Assembly (NCBI GenBank): GCA_039189655.1
Contig: JBCCYN010000092.1
Location: 1 to 19,726 of the forward strand
Length of the DNA stretch: 19,726 nucleotides
Source of the DNA: Acuticoccus sp039189655
GTDB taxonomy: Bacteria; Pseudomonadota; Alphaproteobacteria; Rhizobiales; Amorphaceae
Reading direction: 5' to 3'
Part shown: piece after piece, positions 1 to 8,634 of the stretch
Position numbering within the stretch: position 1 is the stretch's first letter
Layout: every line of letters starts with the position of its first letter
Made by a program: the position numbers and the translations under genes
Notes under the pieces: generated by a model
Database searches by the model: none
Seen by the model: the letters and a program-made list of their open reading frames with translations, nothing else
Told to the model about the DNA's origin: nothing

Positions 1-1
1 T

Positions 2-160
2 CTGGTCGCTCACCTTTACGGAGAGTTTTTCCTCTCCGCACCAACGGTCTCACTCGTTGCCGCAAGAGTGCCGAACGTGCCCTTTTATCTCCAGCCCTTT
101 TATTGGGGTATTGGAGCGACGGCCCTCGTGTTGTTCGGGCTCGCCAGACTCCTACGATAG
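2..160 (+). CDS. C-terminal end of an integral membrane protein, possibly a TRAP transporter small permease (DctQ-like)
   Basis: An open frame enters from the left edge and stops at TAG 158-160, giving about 52 residues. The end contains a basic/aromatic stretch (ARVPNVPFYLQPFYWG) followed by a hydrophobic helix (GIGATALVLFGLARLL) and a final Arg. A Pro-rich entry into a last transmembrane helix ending in Leu/Arg is how many DctQ small permeases of TRAP transporters finish, so that is my best guess, but the fragment is too short to be sure. The start lies outside the window. The 250 bases after it, up to the monooxygenase, hold no gene I can support. An imperfect 6-bp stem at 172-193 has no T-run. 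Confidence 0.45.
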   Translation: MVAHLYGEFFLSAPTVSLVAARVPNVPFYLQPFYWGIGATALVLFGLARLLR

Positions 161-410
161 GTTTGCAAAAAGCCTCGGTGGCGTGAGCGAGGCCACTCCG
201 GTCCTGTCGCAAATCGTTGTCCCCCGCGCCGCTCAATCAATCAGCGGTCGAAGTTTCTTGGAAATTGGCTTTCCGGTGATTTTCGATCCCTTGGTAGGCC
301 CTGGACCAACCTCATGACGGGTCAACACTTTTTATCGCGACATGAAAGGTGTTTCCTTGGCGCCGGCTTTTGACCATCATCTTTCACAATGCAGAGTGGG
401 GAGGATTGCC

Positions 411-2207
411 ATGTTGACCAAAACCGATGGTGGAGCTGCGCAGGTCTTGGCCGAACTTAGCAAGGCGCTTTCGGCGGGCGACGTCGAGGCTGCAGTCAAC
501 CTCTTTGCCGAAAAGTGCTTCTGGCGCGATCTCGTCACCTTCACCTGGAACCTCAAAACCATGGAAGGCAAGGACGCGATCCGCCACATGCTTTCCGACC
601 AGCTGGCCGCCACCAGACCGTCCCAATGGGCGCTCGCGCAGGACGAGCCTGTGGTTGTCAAAGGTGAAGTTGTCGAAGCCTGGTTCACCTTCGAAACCAA
701 CGTTGCACGGGGCGACGGGCATCTGCGCCTGAAGGAGGGAAAGATTTTTACCCTCCTCACCGCCATGCGCGAACTCATAGGTCACGAGGAGACCATCAAG
801 ACCCACCGTCCGCTAGGTGCCAAGCACGGGCAGCAGAAGCATCCGCGCAGTTGGAAGGATGAGCACGACGGGCTTGAAAGCTCACTGGGAACCGAGCAAC
901 AGCCCTACGCTGTGATCATCGGTGGCGGCCAGGGGGGCATTGCCCTTGGCGCTCGACTGAAGCAACTCGGCGTGCCCACCATCATCGTTGAAAAGAACGC
1001 CAGGGCGGGAGACAGCTGGCGCAACCGATACAAAACCCTCTGCCTCCATGACCCGGTCTGGTATGATCATCTGCCTTATCTAGACTTTCCGGAAAGCTGG
1101 CCTGTTTTTGCACCTAAAGATAAACTTGGCGATTTTCTTGAAATGTACGTTTCGGTGATGGAACTCACCTACTGGACGGGTGCGGTAGTCAGTCACGCTC
1201 AGTTTGATGAAGAGACAAAAACTTGGAACGTCACTGTGGAACGTGACGGCAAAACCGTTGCTCTTCAACCAAAACAGCTCATCTTTGCCACGGGCATGAG
1301 TGGACATCCGCACGTGCCTGACTTTCCTGGCATGGATCAGTTTAAGGGCAATCAGCACCATTCTTCTGACCATCCCGGACCGGACCCGTTCAAGGGTAAA
1401 AGAGTGGTGGTGATCGGGTCCAACAACTCCGCCCACGACATTGCCGCAGCATTGTGGGCGGAAGACATTGACGTGACCATGGTACAGCGCTCGCCCACTC
1501 ACGTGGTGCGCTCTGAAACGCTTATGGAACTGGGGCTCGGGCCGCTCTACTCGGAGGAAGCGCTCGCCAAAGGCATCACCACACACCGGGCCGATATGGT
1601 GTTTGCGTCCGAACCCTACGCTATCATGCACGAAGGCCAAATCCGGCTTCACAACGCTATCCGCGCCCGCGATGCGCAGTTTTACGAACGCCTTGCCAAA
1701 TCGGGATTTCAACTCACCTGGGGTGAGGATGAGGCCGGCATCCAAATGCTCTACCTGCGCCGCGGATCTGGTTACTATATCGATGTGGGGGCGTCCGATC
1801 TCATAGCGAGCGGCGAAATAAAGCTTGCGCACGGTCAAGTGAGCGCCATCGAGGAGGATGCCATAGTGCTTGAAGACGGAACGCGGCTCTACGCCGATGT
1901 CGTCGTCTATGCCACAGGCTACGGTTCCATGAATGCTTTTGTAGCTGATCTCATCGGGCGCGACGCCGCCGACAAGGTCGGCAAGGTCTGGGGTCTCGGA
2001 TCAGGTACGCGCAAGGACCCCGGTCCTTGGGAGGGCGAGCCGCGCAATATGTGGAAGCCCACCCACCAAGAATCACTCTGGTTCCACGGCGGAAACCTTC
2101 ATCAGTCCCGTCACTACTCGCTCTACTTGGCGCTCCAAGTAAAGGCGCGTATGGAAGGGATCGAAACGCCAGTCTACGGTATGCCGCCTGTTCATCACCG
2201 GTCTTGA
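411..2207 (+). CDS. Flavin-containing monooxygenase (FMO/YUCCA-like) with N-terminal NTF2/SnoaL-like domain
   Basis: The protein is about 598 residues. The start at 411 is chosen over an in-frame ATG at 342 because a strong GGGGAGG ribosome site sits just upstream and the family-like sequence begins there (MLTKTDGG). Residues about 5-130 resemble an NTF2/SnoaL-like cone fold (cycles of FAEKCFWRDLVTFTWN, then KGEVVEAWFTFE). The rest is a two-dinucleotide-domain FMO: FAD site GGGQGG at 171, an FMO-like signature around FKGNQHHSSDH, a degenerate NADP site GSNNSA at about 336, and the ATGY motif at about 502. Such enzymes hydroxylate small N- or S-containing or carbonyl substrates using NADPH and O2 in the cytosol; the substrate here is unknown. 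The gene converges with ridA only 7 bases downstream. The domain pairing recurs in bacterial FMO-like proteins annotated only as NAD(P)/FAD-dependent oxidoreductases. Confidence 0.88.
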   Translation: MLTKTDGGAAQVLAELSKALSAGDVEAAVNLFAEKCFWRDLVTFTWNLKTMEGKDAIRHMLSDQLAATRPSQWALAQDEPVVVKGEVVEAWFTFETNVARGDGHLRLKEGKIFTLLTAMRELIGHEETIKTHRPLGAKHGQQKHPRSWKDEHDGLESSLGTEQQPYAVIIGGGQGGIALGARLKQLGVPTIIVEKNARAGDSWRNRYKTLCLHDPVWYDHLPYLDFPESWPVFAPKDKLGDFLEMYVSVMELTYWTGAVVSHAQFDEETKTWNVTVERDGKTVALQPKQLIFATGMSGHPHVPDFPGMDQFKGNQHHSSDHPGPDPFKGKRVVVIGSNNSAHDIAAALWAEDIDVTMVQRSPTHVVRSETLMELGLGPLYSEEALAKGITTHRADMVFASEPYAIMHEGQIRLHNAIRARDAQFYERLAKSGFQLTWGEDEAGIQMLYLRRGSGYYIDVGASDLIASGEIKLAHGQVSAIEEDAIVLEDGTRLYADVVVYATGYGSMNAFVADLIGRDAADKVGKVWGLGSGTRKDPGPWEGEPRNMWKPTHQESLWFHGGNLHQSRHYSLYLALQVKARMEGIETPVYGMPPVHHRS

Positions 2208-2214
2208 GCGCGAT

Positions 2215-2604
2215 TCAAGGGCGCTCGTGCTCCGCCACAACCTCGATCTCCACCTTCATCTGCGGTTCGATCAAATCGGCAATGATCATCGTCGCAGCAG
2301 GCCGGATCTCACCAAAAATTTCGCCCAAGACCTCAAACACGGCCGGCGTGTCATCGCGGCTTGCCACATAGTAGCGCGCCTGCACCACGTCGGCCATGGA
2401 AAACCCCGCCTGCGCAAGGGCCGAGTCGATGGTGGCAAGGGCGTTTCGCGTCTGGGCGGCGACGTCATCGGGCATGATCATCGTGGCGTAATCGTAGCCC
2501 GTCGTTCCCGACACGTAGCAGCGATCACCGCAAACCATCGCACGGCTGTAGCCAGCTGACCGCTCAAAGGGTGACCCGGTAGAAATCCGTTTCTTCGCCA
2601 TCAT
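2215..2604 (-). CDS. ridA: RidA/YjgF/UK114-family enamine/imine deaminase
   Basis: 129 residues, the usual length of a single-domain RidA. The family pattern is clear: YVSGTTG near the start, QTRNALATIDSALAQAGFSMADVV in the middle, and the signature IRPAATMIIADLIEPQMKVEIEV at the C-terminus, including the Arg that binds the substrate carboxylate. RidA proteins hydrolyse reactive enamines/imines to ketones plus ammonia; subgroups are often recruited to catabolic pathways, so this one may not be the housekeeping copy. AAGGAG precedes two consecutive ATG codons (2604 and 2601); either could be used. It reads toward the monooxygenase and lies downstream of the MHS transporter on the same strand, with a 162-base gap holding a structured repeat. 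The GAGCGCGCTC palindrome at 2633-2642, about 30 bases upstream, is a possible control site. Confidence 0.9.
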   Translation of the reverse strand: MMAKKRISTGSPFERSAGYSRAMVCGDRCYVSGTTGYDYATMIMPDDVAAQTRNALATIDSALAQAGFSMADVVQARYYVASRDDTPAVFEVLGEIFGEIRPAATMIIADLIEPQMKVEIEVVAEHERP

Positions 2605-2692
2605 TGCTCTCCTTGGGTACTGCCGTTGTATAGAGCGCGCTCCAGCAATGTGGATAATAATGCGGCTTGGACCGCACCGAGAAACAGGAACT

Positions 2693-2734
2693 TAGAGCAG
2701 GCGATGCGATCCCATGATCGTGTAACCTGCTCTA
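2693..2734. repeat. Two-tier intergenic hairpin (RIME-like palindromic element)
   Basis: The outer arms TAGAGCAGG (2693-2701) and CCTGCTCTA (2726-2734) are perfectly complementary. Inside them, after a symmetric 5+5 internal loop, lies a second perfect stem CGATC/GATCG (2707-2711 with 2716-2720) closed by a CCAT loop. There is no T-run on either strand, so it is unlikely to be a simple intrinsic terminator. GAGCAGG/CCTGCTC-type outer arms are reminiscent of palindromic intergenic repeats scattered through rhizobial genomes. It sits between the MHS transporter stop and the ridA promoter. Confidence 0.6.
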
Positions 2735-2766
2735 GCATCTGCCGATCTGAGTTCCCGGCCCAGGTT

Positions 2767-4041
2767 CTATCCCTCGTCGGCGCGCCAGTGGGGTAGCGAT
2801 TTTGGAAGACTTGCGATGACCGCCAGTGAAACCACCGTTGCCGCGATTACGTAGTATGCCGGCGCAAAGTCATCACCGGTGCGTGATACCAGGTAGGTGG
2901 CGAAAAACGGCGTCGTGCCGCCGAAAATGGCCATTGAGGTATTGTATCCGATGGCAACGGCGCTGCATCGGACCTGGGGCGGCACAAGACCCGATAGCGT
3001 CGTCAATGACAGCGACCAGCTCACCGCATTCAGCACCGAAAAACCGAGCTGGCCCAGAAAAACCAACGACAAGTTACTGTGGTGCATCAAACCCCACAAA
3101 GGGTAAGCGCCAAAAAGCGTTGTAACTCCTGCGACAAACAAAACCAAACGAAAGCCGAACCGATCCGCCAAATAACCAAAGAGCAGGACTAAAACCGCAA
3201 TAATGGCAAGGTTTGATGTGGAGATGTCGAGCGCCGCCGTAGACGAAACGTGCATACGCCGCGTCAGATCAGAAGCAGCGTACACAAATATCACATAGTA
3301 GATCACCGCAGCGGGGAACATGAGCCCAATCATCGCGAGAATTTGCCGCCAGTAGCCAGACAGGGCGGCGAAGACCGGTGAACCGCGACTGGCGGGCGCC
3401 GCCGAAATCGCCGACGACTCCGACAGGTTCCGCCTCAAAACGACGCTTGTCATCGCCACCATGCCGCCCACGAAAAATGGAAGGCGCCAACCCCAATCCT
3501 GCATGACTTCCGTCGGTAGGATAGTGCTGACCGCGGCAGGTACTCCGGCTCCCAGAACGCAGCCCCACATCATCGCAAACGGTACGATGCTGCCGATGAG
3601 GAAGCGCGATGGCGACGATGCTTCCTCCACCACTAGCACGCCCGAGGCAGTGTATTCTCCGGCAACGGCAAAACCTTGCATGATACGTATGAGAATCAAT
3701 AGAACCGGTGCAGCAATACCGATGCTGTCGTAGTCTGGAAGAAGCCCTATGCTGACCGAACCGACGCCCATGATTGCGACGGACCAAATCATGGCGGGCT
3801 TTCTTCCGATCCGATCGCCCACGTGCCCGAACACGATGCTCCCAACCGGTCGTGCAGCGTAGCCCACTGCTAATACCGCAAAGGCAGCAAGCAGCGAAGC
3901 AACGGGGTCATCGGTGGGAAAAAATTTCTGCGCAAGGATCGGCGCGATGAAACCGTATACGGTGAAATCATACCACTCCAGCACATTACCACTGGCACAC
4001 GCCGCAACACCGCGGCCGCTTAGATTGGTTCTTCGCGTCAA
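2767..4041 (-). CDS. MFS transporter, metabolite:H+ symporter (MHS) family
   Basis: 424 residues with 12 predicted membrane helices. The start is TTG at 4041, supported by GGAG seven bases upstream and by the MHS N-terminus beginning right after it. Diagnostic MHS features are GNVLEWYDFTVYG at 18-30, the loop 2-3 motif GHVGDRIGRKP at 72-82, and RIMQGFAVAGEYTAS around 118-132. The family (ProP, KgtP, ShiA, CitA, PcaT-like) imports organic acids, betaines or aromatic acids with protons. The substrate cannot be read from sequence; the neighbouring monooxygenase and RidA suggest that it feeds that small pathway. It is divergent from the alpha/beta hydrolase, with a 301-base region between. Length and helices look complete. 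Confidence 0.9.
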   Translation of the reverse strand: MTRRTNLSGRGVAACASGNVLEWYDFTVYGFIAPILAQKFFPTDDPVASLLAAFAVLAVGYAARPVGSIVFGHVGDRIGRKPAMIWSVAIMGVGSVSIGLLPDYDSIGIAAPVLLILIRIMQGFAVAGEYTASGVLVVEEASSPSRFLIGSIVPFAMMWGCVLGAGVPAAVSTILPTEVMQDWGWRLPFFVGGMVAMTSVVLRRNLSESSAISAAPASRGSPVFAALSGYWRQILAMIGLMFPAAVIYYVIFVYAASDLTRRMHVSSTAALDISTSNLAIIAVLVLLFGYLADRFGFRLVLFVAGVTTLFGAYPLWGLMHHSNLSLVFLGQLGFSVLNAVSWSLSLTTLSGLVPPQVRCSAVAIGYNTSMAIFGGTTPFFATYLVSRTGDDFAPAYYVIAATVVSLAVIASLPKSLPHWRADEG

Positions 4042-4342
4042 CGTCCGTCTCCAATGCCGCGGCCCTGAGCCCGTCGCTGGCGCGTATAGTCGCTAGATCT
4101 GGCTCGTTTCATTGAAATCATCACCGGACAAACCGTCTCAGTCAAACCAAGATACGCGGGGAGCTACCCCCGAAACCAGCTGTATTAAACGTAAATCCCC
4201 CGCCCGGTCGGCATCCTTGATCCGGTGCCTCCGCCCTCTGGCTCTCATTGTCCGCAGGCATTGCGATCCTAGAGCGTAAATTCAAGGGAGATGAGACGAA
4301 AAACGCCTCGCAAAAAATGAAAAGAGCGCACAAGAACGACAG
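4042..4342. other. Divergent intergenic region with two overlapping mini-ORFs before the hydrolase
   Basis: This stretch separates the MHS transporter from the hydrolase and should carry both promoters, though I see no convincing -35/-10 pair. Just before the hydrolase are two tiny plus-strand ORFs, 4291-4320 (MRRKTPRKK) and 4317-4346 (MKRAHKNDR). Each is joined to the next by an ATGA overlap, and the second stop overlaps the hydrolase ATG in the same way. AAGGGAG abuts the first ATG directly, which is closer than a good ribosome site should be. Confidence 0.35.
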
Positions 4343-5893
4343 ATGAAACCGTTTCTTCCATCGATCGTTGCCATTCTCGCACTCGTTGCTATCGTCGTGG
4401 CGACCGAACGTCTCATTTCGGGGCGCAGCGGCGTGATCGCAGAAGATGTCAGCATCGGAGACACACCAGCGACATTGTTTCGGCCCATCGATGCGTCCGC
4501 CGAGGCCGACCCACCTCCGGTGATCTTGATTGCCCACGGGTTTGCCGGTTCCCGAAGGCTCATGGCCCCCTTCGCGAGGACACTCGCCAAGAATGGCTAC
4601 ATCGCAGCGACCTTTGATTTCGTCGGACACGGTGAACACCCGCGCCCCATGACCGGCGATGTCGATAGCGTTGACGGTCCGACGAAGGCCATGGTGGCAC
4701 AGATGGCAGAGGTAGCGGCCTTCGCACTTTCGCGGACGAGAGGTTCCGATCTCGCCACCGTCGGCCACTCCATGGCGTCCGACATTGTGGTGCGTTTTGC
4801 AGAAGAAGAACCGATGGTGGATGCCACGGTCGGTATCTCGGTGTTTTCTCCTGCGATCACCTCGACGGCTCCCAAAAATCTCCTGATAATCGTCGGCGAC
4901 TGGGAGGGAATGCTTAAACGGGAAGCGCTTCGTGTTGTTGGGCTCACCGCCGCCCCACATACGGCAGTCGAAGGCAGAACCTACGGCACATTTTCTGACG
5001 GAACCGCACGCCGCGTTGTATTCGCACGCAATTCTGAGCACATTGCAGTGTTGTTTGATCCGGAAAGTTTCATTGCGGCAGTTCGGTGGCTTGACCAAGC
5101 ATTTTTGATTGAACGAGGCGCTCCGATCGAAGCGAAGACGACACTGCCGTGGATTAGTCTGTTGGTACTCGGTATCGTCGCTCTTGGCTTCCCGGTCACT
5201 CACACTCTGCCCATGCTTTCAGAACCTCCCTCGGGAGCCGCTCTAAGCTGGGCACGTTTATGGCCTGTTGTCGTTATCCCAGCGCTCGTTGTACCGCTTT
5301 CTCTCCGGCTTATACCGACAGATTTCTTGCCCATTATCGTCGGTGACTACTTAGCTGCGCATTTCTTCACCTATGGGCTCGTAACGTTTGTCGTTGTGGT
5401 ATGGGTTCAACGTCTGTACCGACCTGGTCGCCGTATTTGGCCCCTTCCCTTTCCAGCCACCAAGGCTGCCATTGCTACTTTGATAGTGACGCTGTACGGG
5501 ACTTGCGCCCTTGGCATTGCGATCCATGCCACTATTACAAACTACTATCCTGTGTCAGTCCGCTACCCTCTTTTCATAATTCTACTTTTGGGCACGCTTT
5601 TCTATTTTTTTACTAACGAATGGGCCTTGCGCGGCCCCGGAGTGGGCTTTGGTGCAATGGTTGCGGGGAAGCTCGCTTTTGTCCTGTCACTTGCAATCGC
5701 TGTAGCGCTCGACTTTGAGCGGCTCTTTTTCCTCATCATTATAGTACCAATTATTGTCATATTCTTTGTGATTTATGGGTTACTCAGTCGGTGGTGTTAC
5801 ATAAGAACGGGTCATCCCATGCCAGGAGCAATAGCGAGCGCGGTGGCATTTGCCTGGGGCATCGCTGTCACATTCCCGCTTTTCTCCGGATAA
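4343..5893 (+). CDS. Membrane-anchored alpha/beta hydrolase with polytopic C-terminal domain
   Basis: 516 residues. An N-terminal hydrophobic anchor (residues about 4-22) is followed by an alpha/beta-hydrolase domain to about residue 260. It shows the oxyanion-type HGF after VILIAHG, a DFVGHGEHPRP strand-turn, the nucleophile elbow VGHSMAS with Ser143 (GxSxA instead of the usual GxSxG), LLIIVGDWEGM for the acid region, and a likely catalytic His233 in EHIAVLFDP. The remaining half is about eight hydrophobic helices (from about residue 270) ending in VTFPLFSG. The anchor suggests an extracytoplasmic catalytic domain. It is probably an esterase/lipase- or dienelactone-hydrolase-like enzyme; the substrate is unknown. 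No strong ribosome site precedes ATG 4343, which overlaps a mini-ORF stop. The gene lies at the edge of a decayed zone but looks intact. Confidence 0.75.
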   Translation: MKPFLPSIVAILALVAIVVATERLISGRSGVIAEDVSIGDTPATLFRPIDASAEADPPPVILIAHGFAGSRRLMAPFARTLAKNGYIAATFDFVGHGEHPRPMTGDVDSVDGPTKAMVAQMAEVAAFALSRTRGSDLATVGHSMASDIVVRFAEEEPMVDATVGISVFSPAITSTAPKNLLIIVGDWEGMLKREALRVVGLTAAPHTAVEGRTYGTFSDGTARRVVFARNSEHIAVLFDPESFIAAVRWLDQAFLIERGAPIEAKTTLPWISLLVLGIVALGFPVTHTLPMLSEPPSGAALSWARLWPVVVIPALVVPLSLRLIPTDFLPIIVGDYLAAHFFTYGLVTFVVVVWVQRLYRPGRRIWPLPFPATKAAIATLIVTLYGTCALGIAIHATITNYYPVSVRYPLFIILLLGTLFYFFTNEWALRGPGVGFGAMVAGKLAFVLSLAIAVALDFERLFFLIIIVPIIVIFFVIYGLLSRWCYIRTGHPMPGAIASAVAFAWGIAVTFPLFSG

Positions 5894-6260
5894 CATACCG
5901 TGACGTCTTCGACTTGCACAAATCGCTGAACACACCCATTACGAATTGCTCCCATTGTTCCAAGTTCGGATGCGTGATGACGGTGACGTCCTTAGACCTC
6001 AAAGAAGAATTGGGAACTGAATGTATCTTCAGTGACTGCGCCTCTCCCATCGCATTGGCCGATCCGGAGGTCTGGATATGACTTGCTGAAGGAGGGTGGC
6101 CAAGGCACCGAAGAAAAAGCATGGGACTTAAGAGGTCTCTGCATAGCTACGTGAGGTGGACTTGCTGAGCGTGTAGCGAGCGCCAGTCGCTGATACGATC
6201 TGCCTGATCGACGCAACGGATTGTCGACAGCGCAAGGCATGTGGCGGGTCAGGGCGTAAT
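5894..6260. other. Gene-free stretch after the hydrolase
   Basis: No frame here shows a recognisable protein, ribosome site or RNA gene. Short open frames on both strands have no family-like pattern. It leads into a possible transposase scrap at 6261 and an AT-rich patch at about 6351-6425, which contrasts with the GC-rich surroundings and marks the start of the decayed region. Confidence 0.5.
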
Positions 6261-6350
6261 CGGCTTCGTTGGATCAAGCATCTTGAGCGGGATAACGCGC
6301 CGTTGAGAGGAAAGGTATCGAATCTCACCGCAGGAAATTTTATCTTGTGA
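6261..6350 (+). pseudogene. Possible IS3-family OrfA fragment (coiled-coil region)
   Basis: The frame reads RLRWIKHLERDNAPLRGKV then SNLTAGNFIL and a TGA. This resembles the leucine-zipper end of IS3-family OrfA proteins, whose consensus runs roughly KxLERENARLKRLVADLTLDKxILK. The match is short and imperfect, and neither the helix-turn-helix part nor OrfB is visible. I read it as a worn insertion-sequence scrap, but chance similarity is possible. Confidence 0.3.
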
Positions 6351-6493
6351 AAGGGTGTCTTGCAATCTAATTAATCTTTAACTCGCCAATTATTTTTTCT
6401 GTTATCTTAAGTTTAGATCTTGGGGAGACAATACGGAAAACCATACAGCCAATTCAGAACGACCACTGAGAAAATGGAACCTCGCGTTCGTTC

Positions 6494-6910
6494 TCAATAC
6501 GTATGCCACACCTCCTTGCCCAGCCAACGCACGATCTTGTCGGTCACACCCGGTGCGGCTGCCGCGCGGAACAAATCCGCGTGTCGATAGTCGGCGTCTA
6601 TCGTTTGGGTGGACGGGCACCACGACAGCCAGTGGAGCGGAGGATTTAACAAACGTGCGCGGGTGTCAGACGCGCGAAGAACCAGCACCTTCCCTTCAAA
6701 TCGTCCCCTTTGTGTTCGCGATGTCAATAGCCGCGCGTTGTGGTGCCAAACCCGCATGGCAGCTTCTATCATCGCGGTGTCGGGTGCTTCTTCGTGTTCC
6801 CCAAGGCCACCGAGTACGAAGAAGTCATCGTGCTGGCCGATCTTTTTGACGATCAACAATTCACCCAAAATTGCTGAAACGAGAACTTCGCTTGCGCCAA
6901 CTGGCGGCAT
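6494..6910 (-). other. Second carrier domain fused by deletion to a thioesterase C-terminal part
   Basis: The open part reads ILGELLIVKKIGQHDDFFVLGG, a carrier-domain start, but then LGEHEEAPDTAM instead of the expected HSL, so the phosphopantetheine Ser is gone. From about residue 55 it matches the later part of a type I thioesterase (NARLLTSRTQRGRFEGKVLVLRA, then DADYRHADLFRAAA with the catalytic-His region). The thioesterase nucleophile part is missing. The A10-like PLTPSKNVDRNGLP just upstream ends in a TGA at 6941-6943. Confidence 0.75.
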
Positions 6911-7123
6911 GTACTCTGATTGGACCAGCGAAACCTGCGCTCACGGAAGTCCATTGCGGTCAACGTTCTTAGAAGGCGTCAGCGGTAGATGGGAGAGCCC
7001 AACAAACCTCGACGGATCCATATGTTCCGGTAGCGTTTGCTGGAGGGTATGACACAAAACGCTGGGGTTGATGAGATTTTCAAGGGCAATAACGCGCGAT
7101 CTTCCGCCATGATCATCCGTGAT

Positions 7124-8440
7124 TTACGCCGGGTGGGTTGATTGGACGCTAGCGGGTAAGCTCGGTTCGGGCACGATGTACGCAGTGACACGCACCTCGT
7201 CGTTGGTACCTCCCTGAGGCACGACGATCGTCTCAGCGATTCCATCGCAGGCCGAGAGAGTGCTTTCGATTTTGCCGAGTTCGACGCGCATCCCGCGAAC
7301 TCTGATTTGCTTGTCGAGGCGACCGAGAAACTCCAGTGTTCCGTCTGGACGCCACCGCCCCACATCACCGGCCCGGTAAAGGCGCGCTCCGGGGACACCT
7401 GAGAATGGGTCAGCGATGAGTTGTTGAGACGTGAGACCTGGCTGTTTTAGGTCGCCGTGCGAAATCTGCGGGCGTCAATCAAGAGTTGTCCGGGCACGCC
7501 GAGCGGCTGTAGCGATAGAAACGAGTCAACCACGTAGACAGTATTTTGAGCAATGGGTCTGCCGATATTACTGACCGCACAGCATTCGTCTTGGTGCCAG
7601 AGCCGGCCTGTCATCGGCATCGTGGTCTCGAACGCACCGTAGCCACTGTAGAGCGAGCAGTCTTTATTCTTATTGATTACTGTAAAAGTGATTCTTTCGC
7701 CTAACGTTTCTCCAGCATAACAGATGAATTATCCGCCACCAAAACAATAGACAAAGCCATGCTGCACGACGTCTTTGATAATGGGAGCACCATTGGAATG
7801 TAGTTCGCGCGAGTGTACCATGGCGGCATCCATCGTCTCTTCGGTGGCAGAACGATAGACATAGATCGAACCGCCGGCCACCAGCGGGAGCCAAAGCTCA
7901 CGGTTGATGGCATTTTACGCCGGCGGAGTCCGCAGCAGCGAATTCTGTGGGGCACTACTGAGATAATCTTTTAGCTAGCAAATGAAACTCGAGAAACCTT
8001 TATACTCGATCACAATCCCCTTAGGTTTACCAGTCGAGCCAGACGTGAAGACGATGGAGGCGCACCGCTCTTGCAACAAGCCTGCGGCCTCCGCCAGCTC
8101 CTTCGGCACGCGCGAAACAGGGTCGCCTCAGCCGGCGAAGGCCGCCGCCCTCACAATGATCTCATCCGTTGATGGAACTGATCCGGACAGCGTCGCGCTG
8201 GTGATCAGCGCGCCCGCTCCTGCGGTTCGATACATTCAATTGAGGCGATCGCTTGGATATTTACGGTCCAGAAGCAAATATCTGCCGCCAGACTTCCACA
8301 TTGCGACCAGACCAATGAGCATTTCCGCGGAACGCTCCAGGCAGATCGCATCAACGCTATCGCACCCGATCCTTTGGTTGACGAGGCGATCTGCCAATCG
8401 GCTGGAGGCCTGATCGAGCGCTCGGCAGGTGACGCATGAC
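7124..8440 (-). other. Second adenylation domain of the NRPS remnant, riddled with stops
   Basis: The core motifs can be followed despite decay: an A1/A2-like stretch (LADRLVNQR, AICLERSAEMLIGLVAMWKSGG, then DRKYPSDRL), A3 FTSGSTGKPKGI at 8014-8049, the A4/A5 region ELWLPLVAGGSIYV (about 7870-7910) and YGAFETT (about 7640), A6 GVPGQLLI, then RLYRAGDVGRW with GTLEFLGRLDKQIRVRGMRVELGKIE (A7-A8, about 7270-7390). In-frame stops interrupt nearly every segment, so substrate specificity cannot be read with confidence. Confidence 0.85.
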
Positions 8441-8634
8441 GAAACCATCCAGCGCGCTTGCTGGCGCGGCGCGGCCAAGCGGACCCCGATGTTCGAGGGC
8501 GCCATCGGTATGGTAGGCGGCTCTGGCAGCCGAATACAGCAGATCGAGGAATCACAGCCGCTCTTGTTGGAAGGATAGCGGCGAAGGTTTGGTGCGGTCA
8601 GCGGGTTCAATGGGGACGCCCGCCAGCTTGTCCC

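Noticed and set aside
172..193. GCCTCG/CGAGGC hairpin after the first partial gene
   Set aside because: Only a 6-bp stem with a long loop and no T-run; not enough to call a terminator.
57..317. 86-residue plus-strand ORF near the left edge
   Set aside because: Low-complexity Ser/Pro composition and no family pattern; the neighbouring frame 2-160 has a convincing membrane-protein end.
377..806. Two antisense ORFs of 133 and 140 residues opposite the monooxygenase start
   Set aside because: Mirror frames of a well-supported gene in GC-rich DNA; no motifs or ribosome sites.
1080..1838. 252-residue antisense ORF within the monooxygenase
   Set aside because: Arg/His-rich shadow translation with no domain pattern.
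4142..5203. 353-residue minus-strand ORF overlapping the hydrolase
   Set aside because: Cys/Arg/Gly-rich shadow frame; the plus-strand hydrolase has a clear fold and catalytic motifs.
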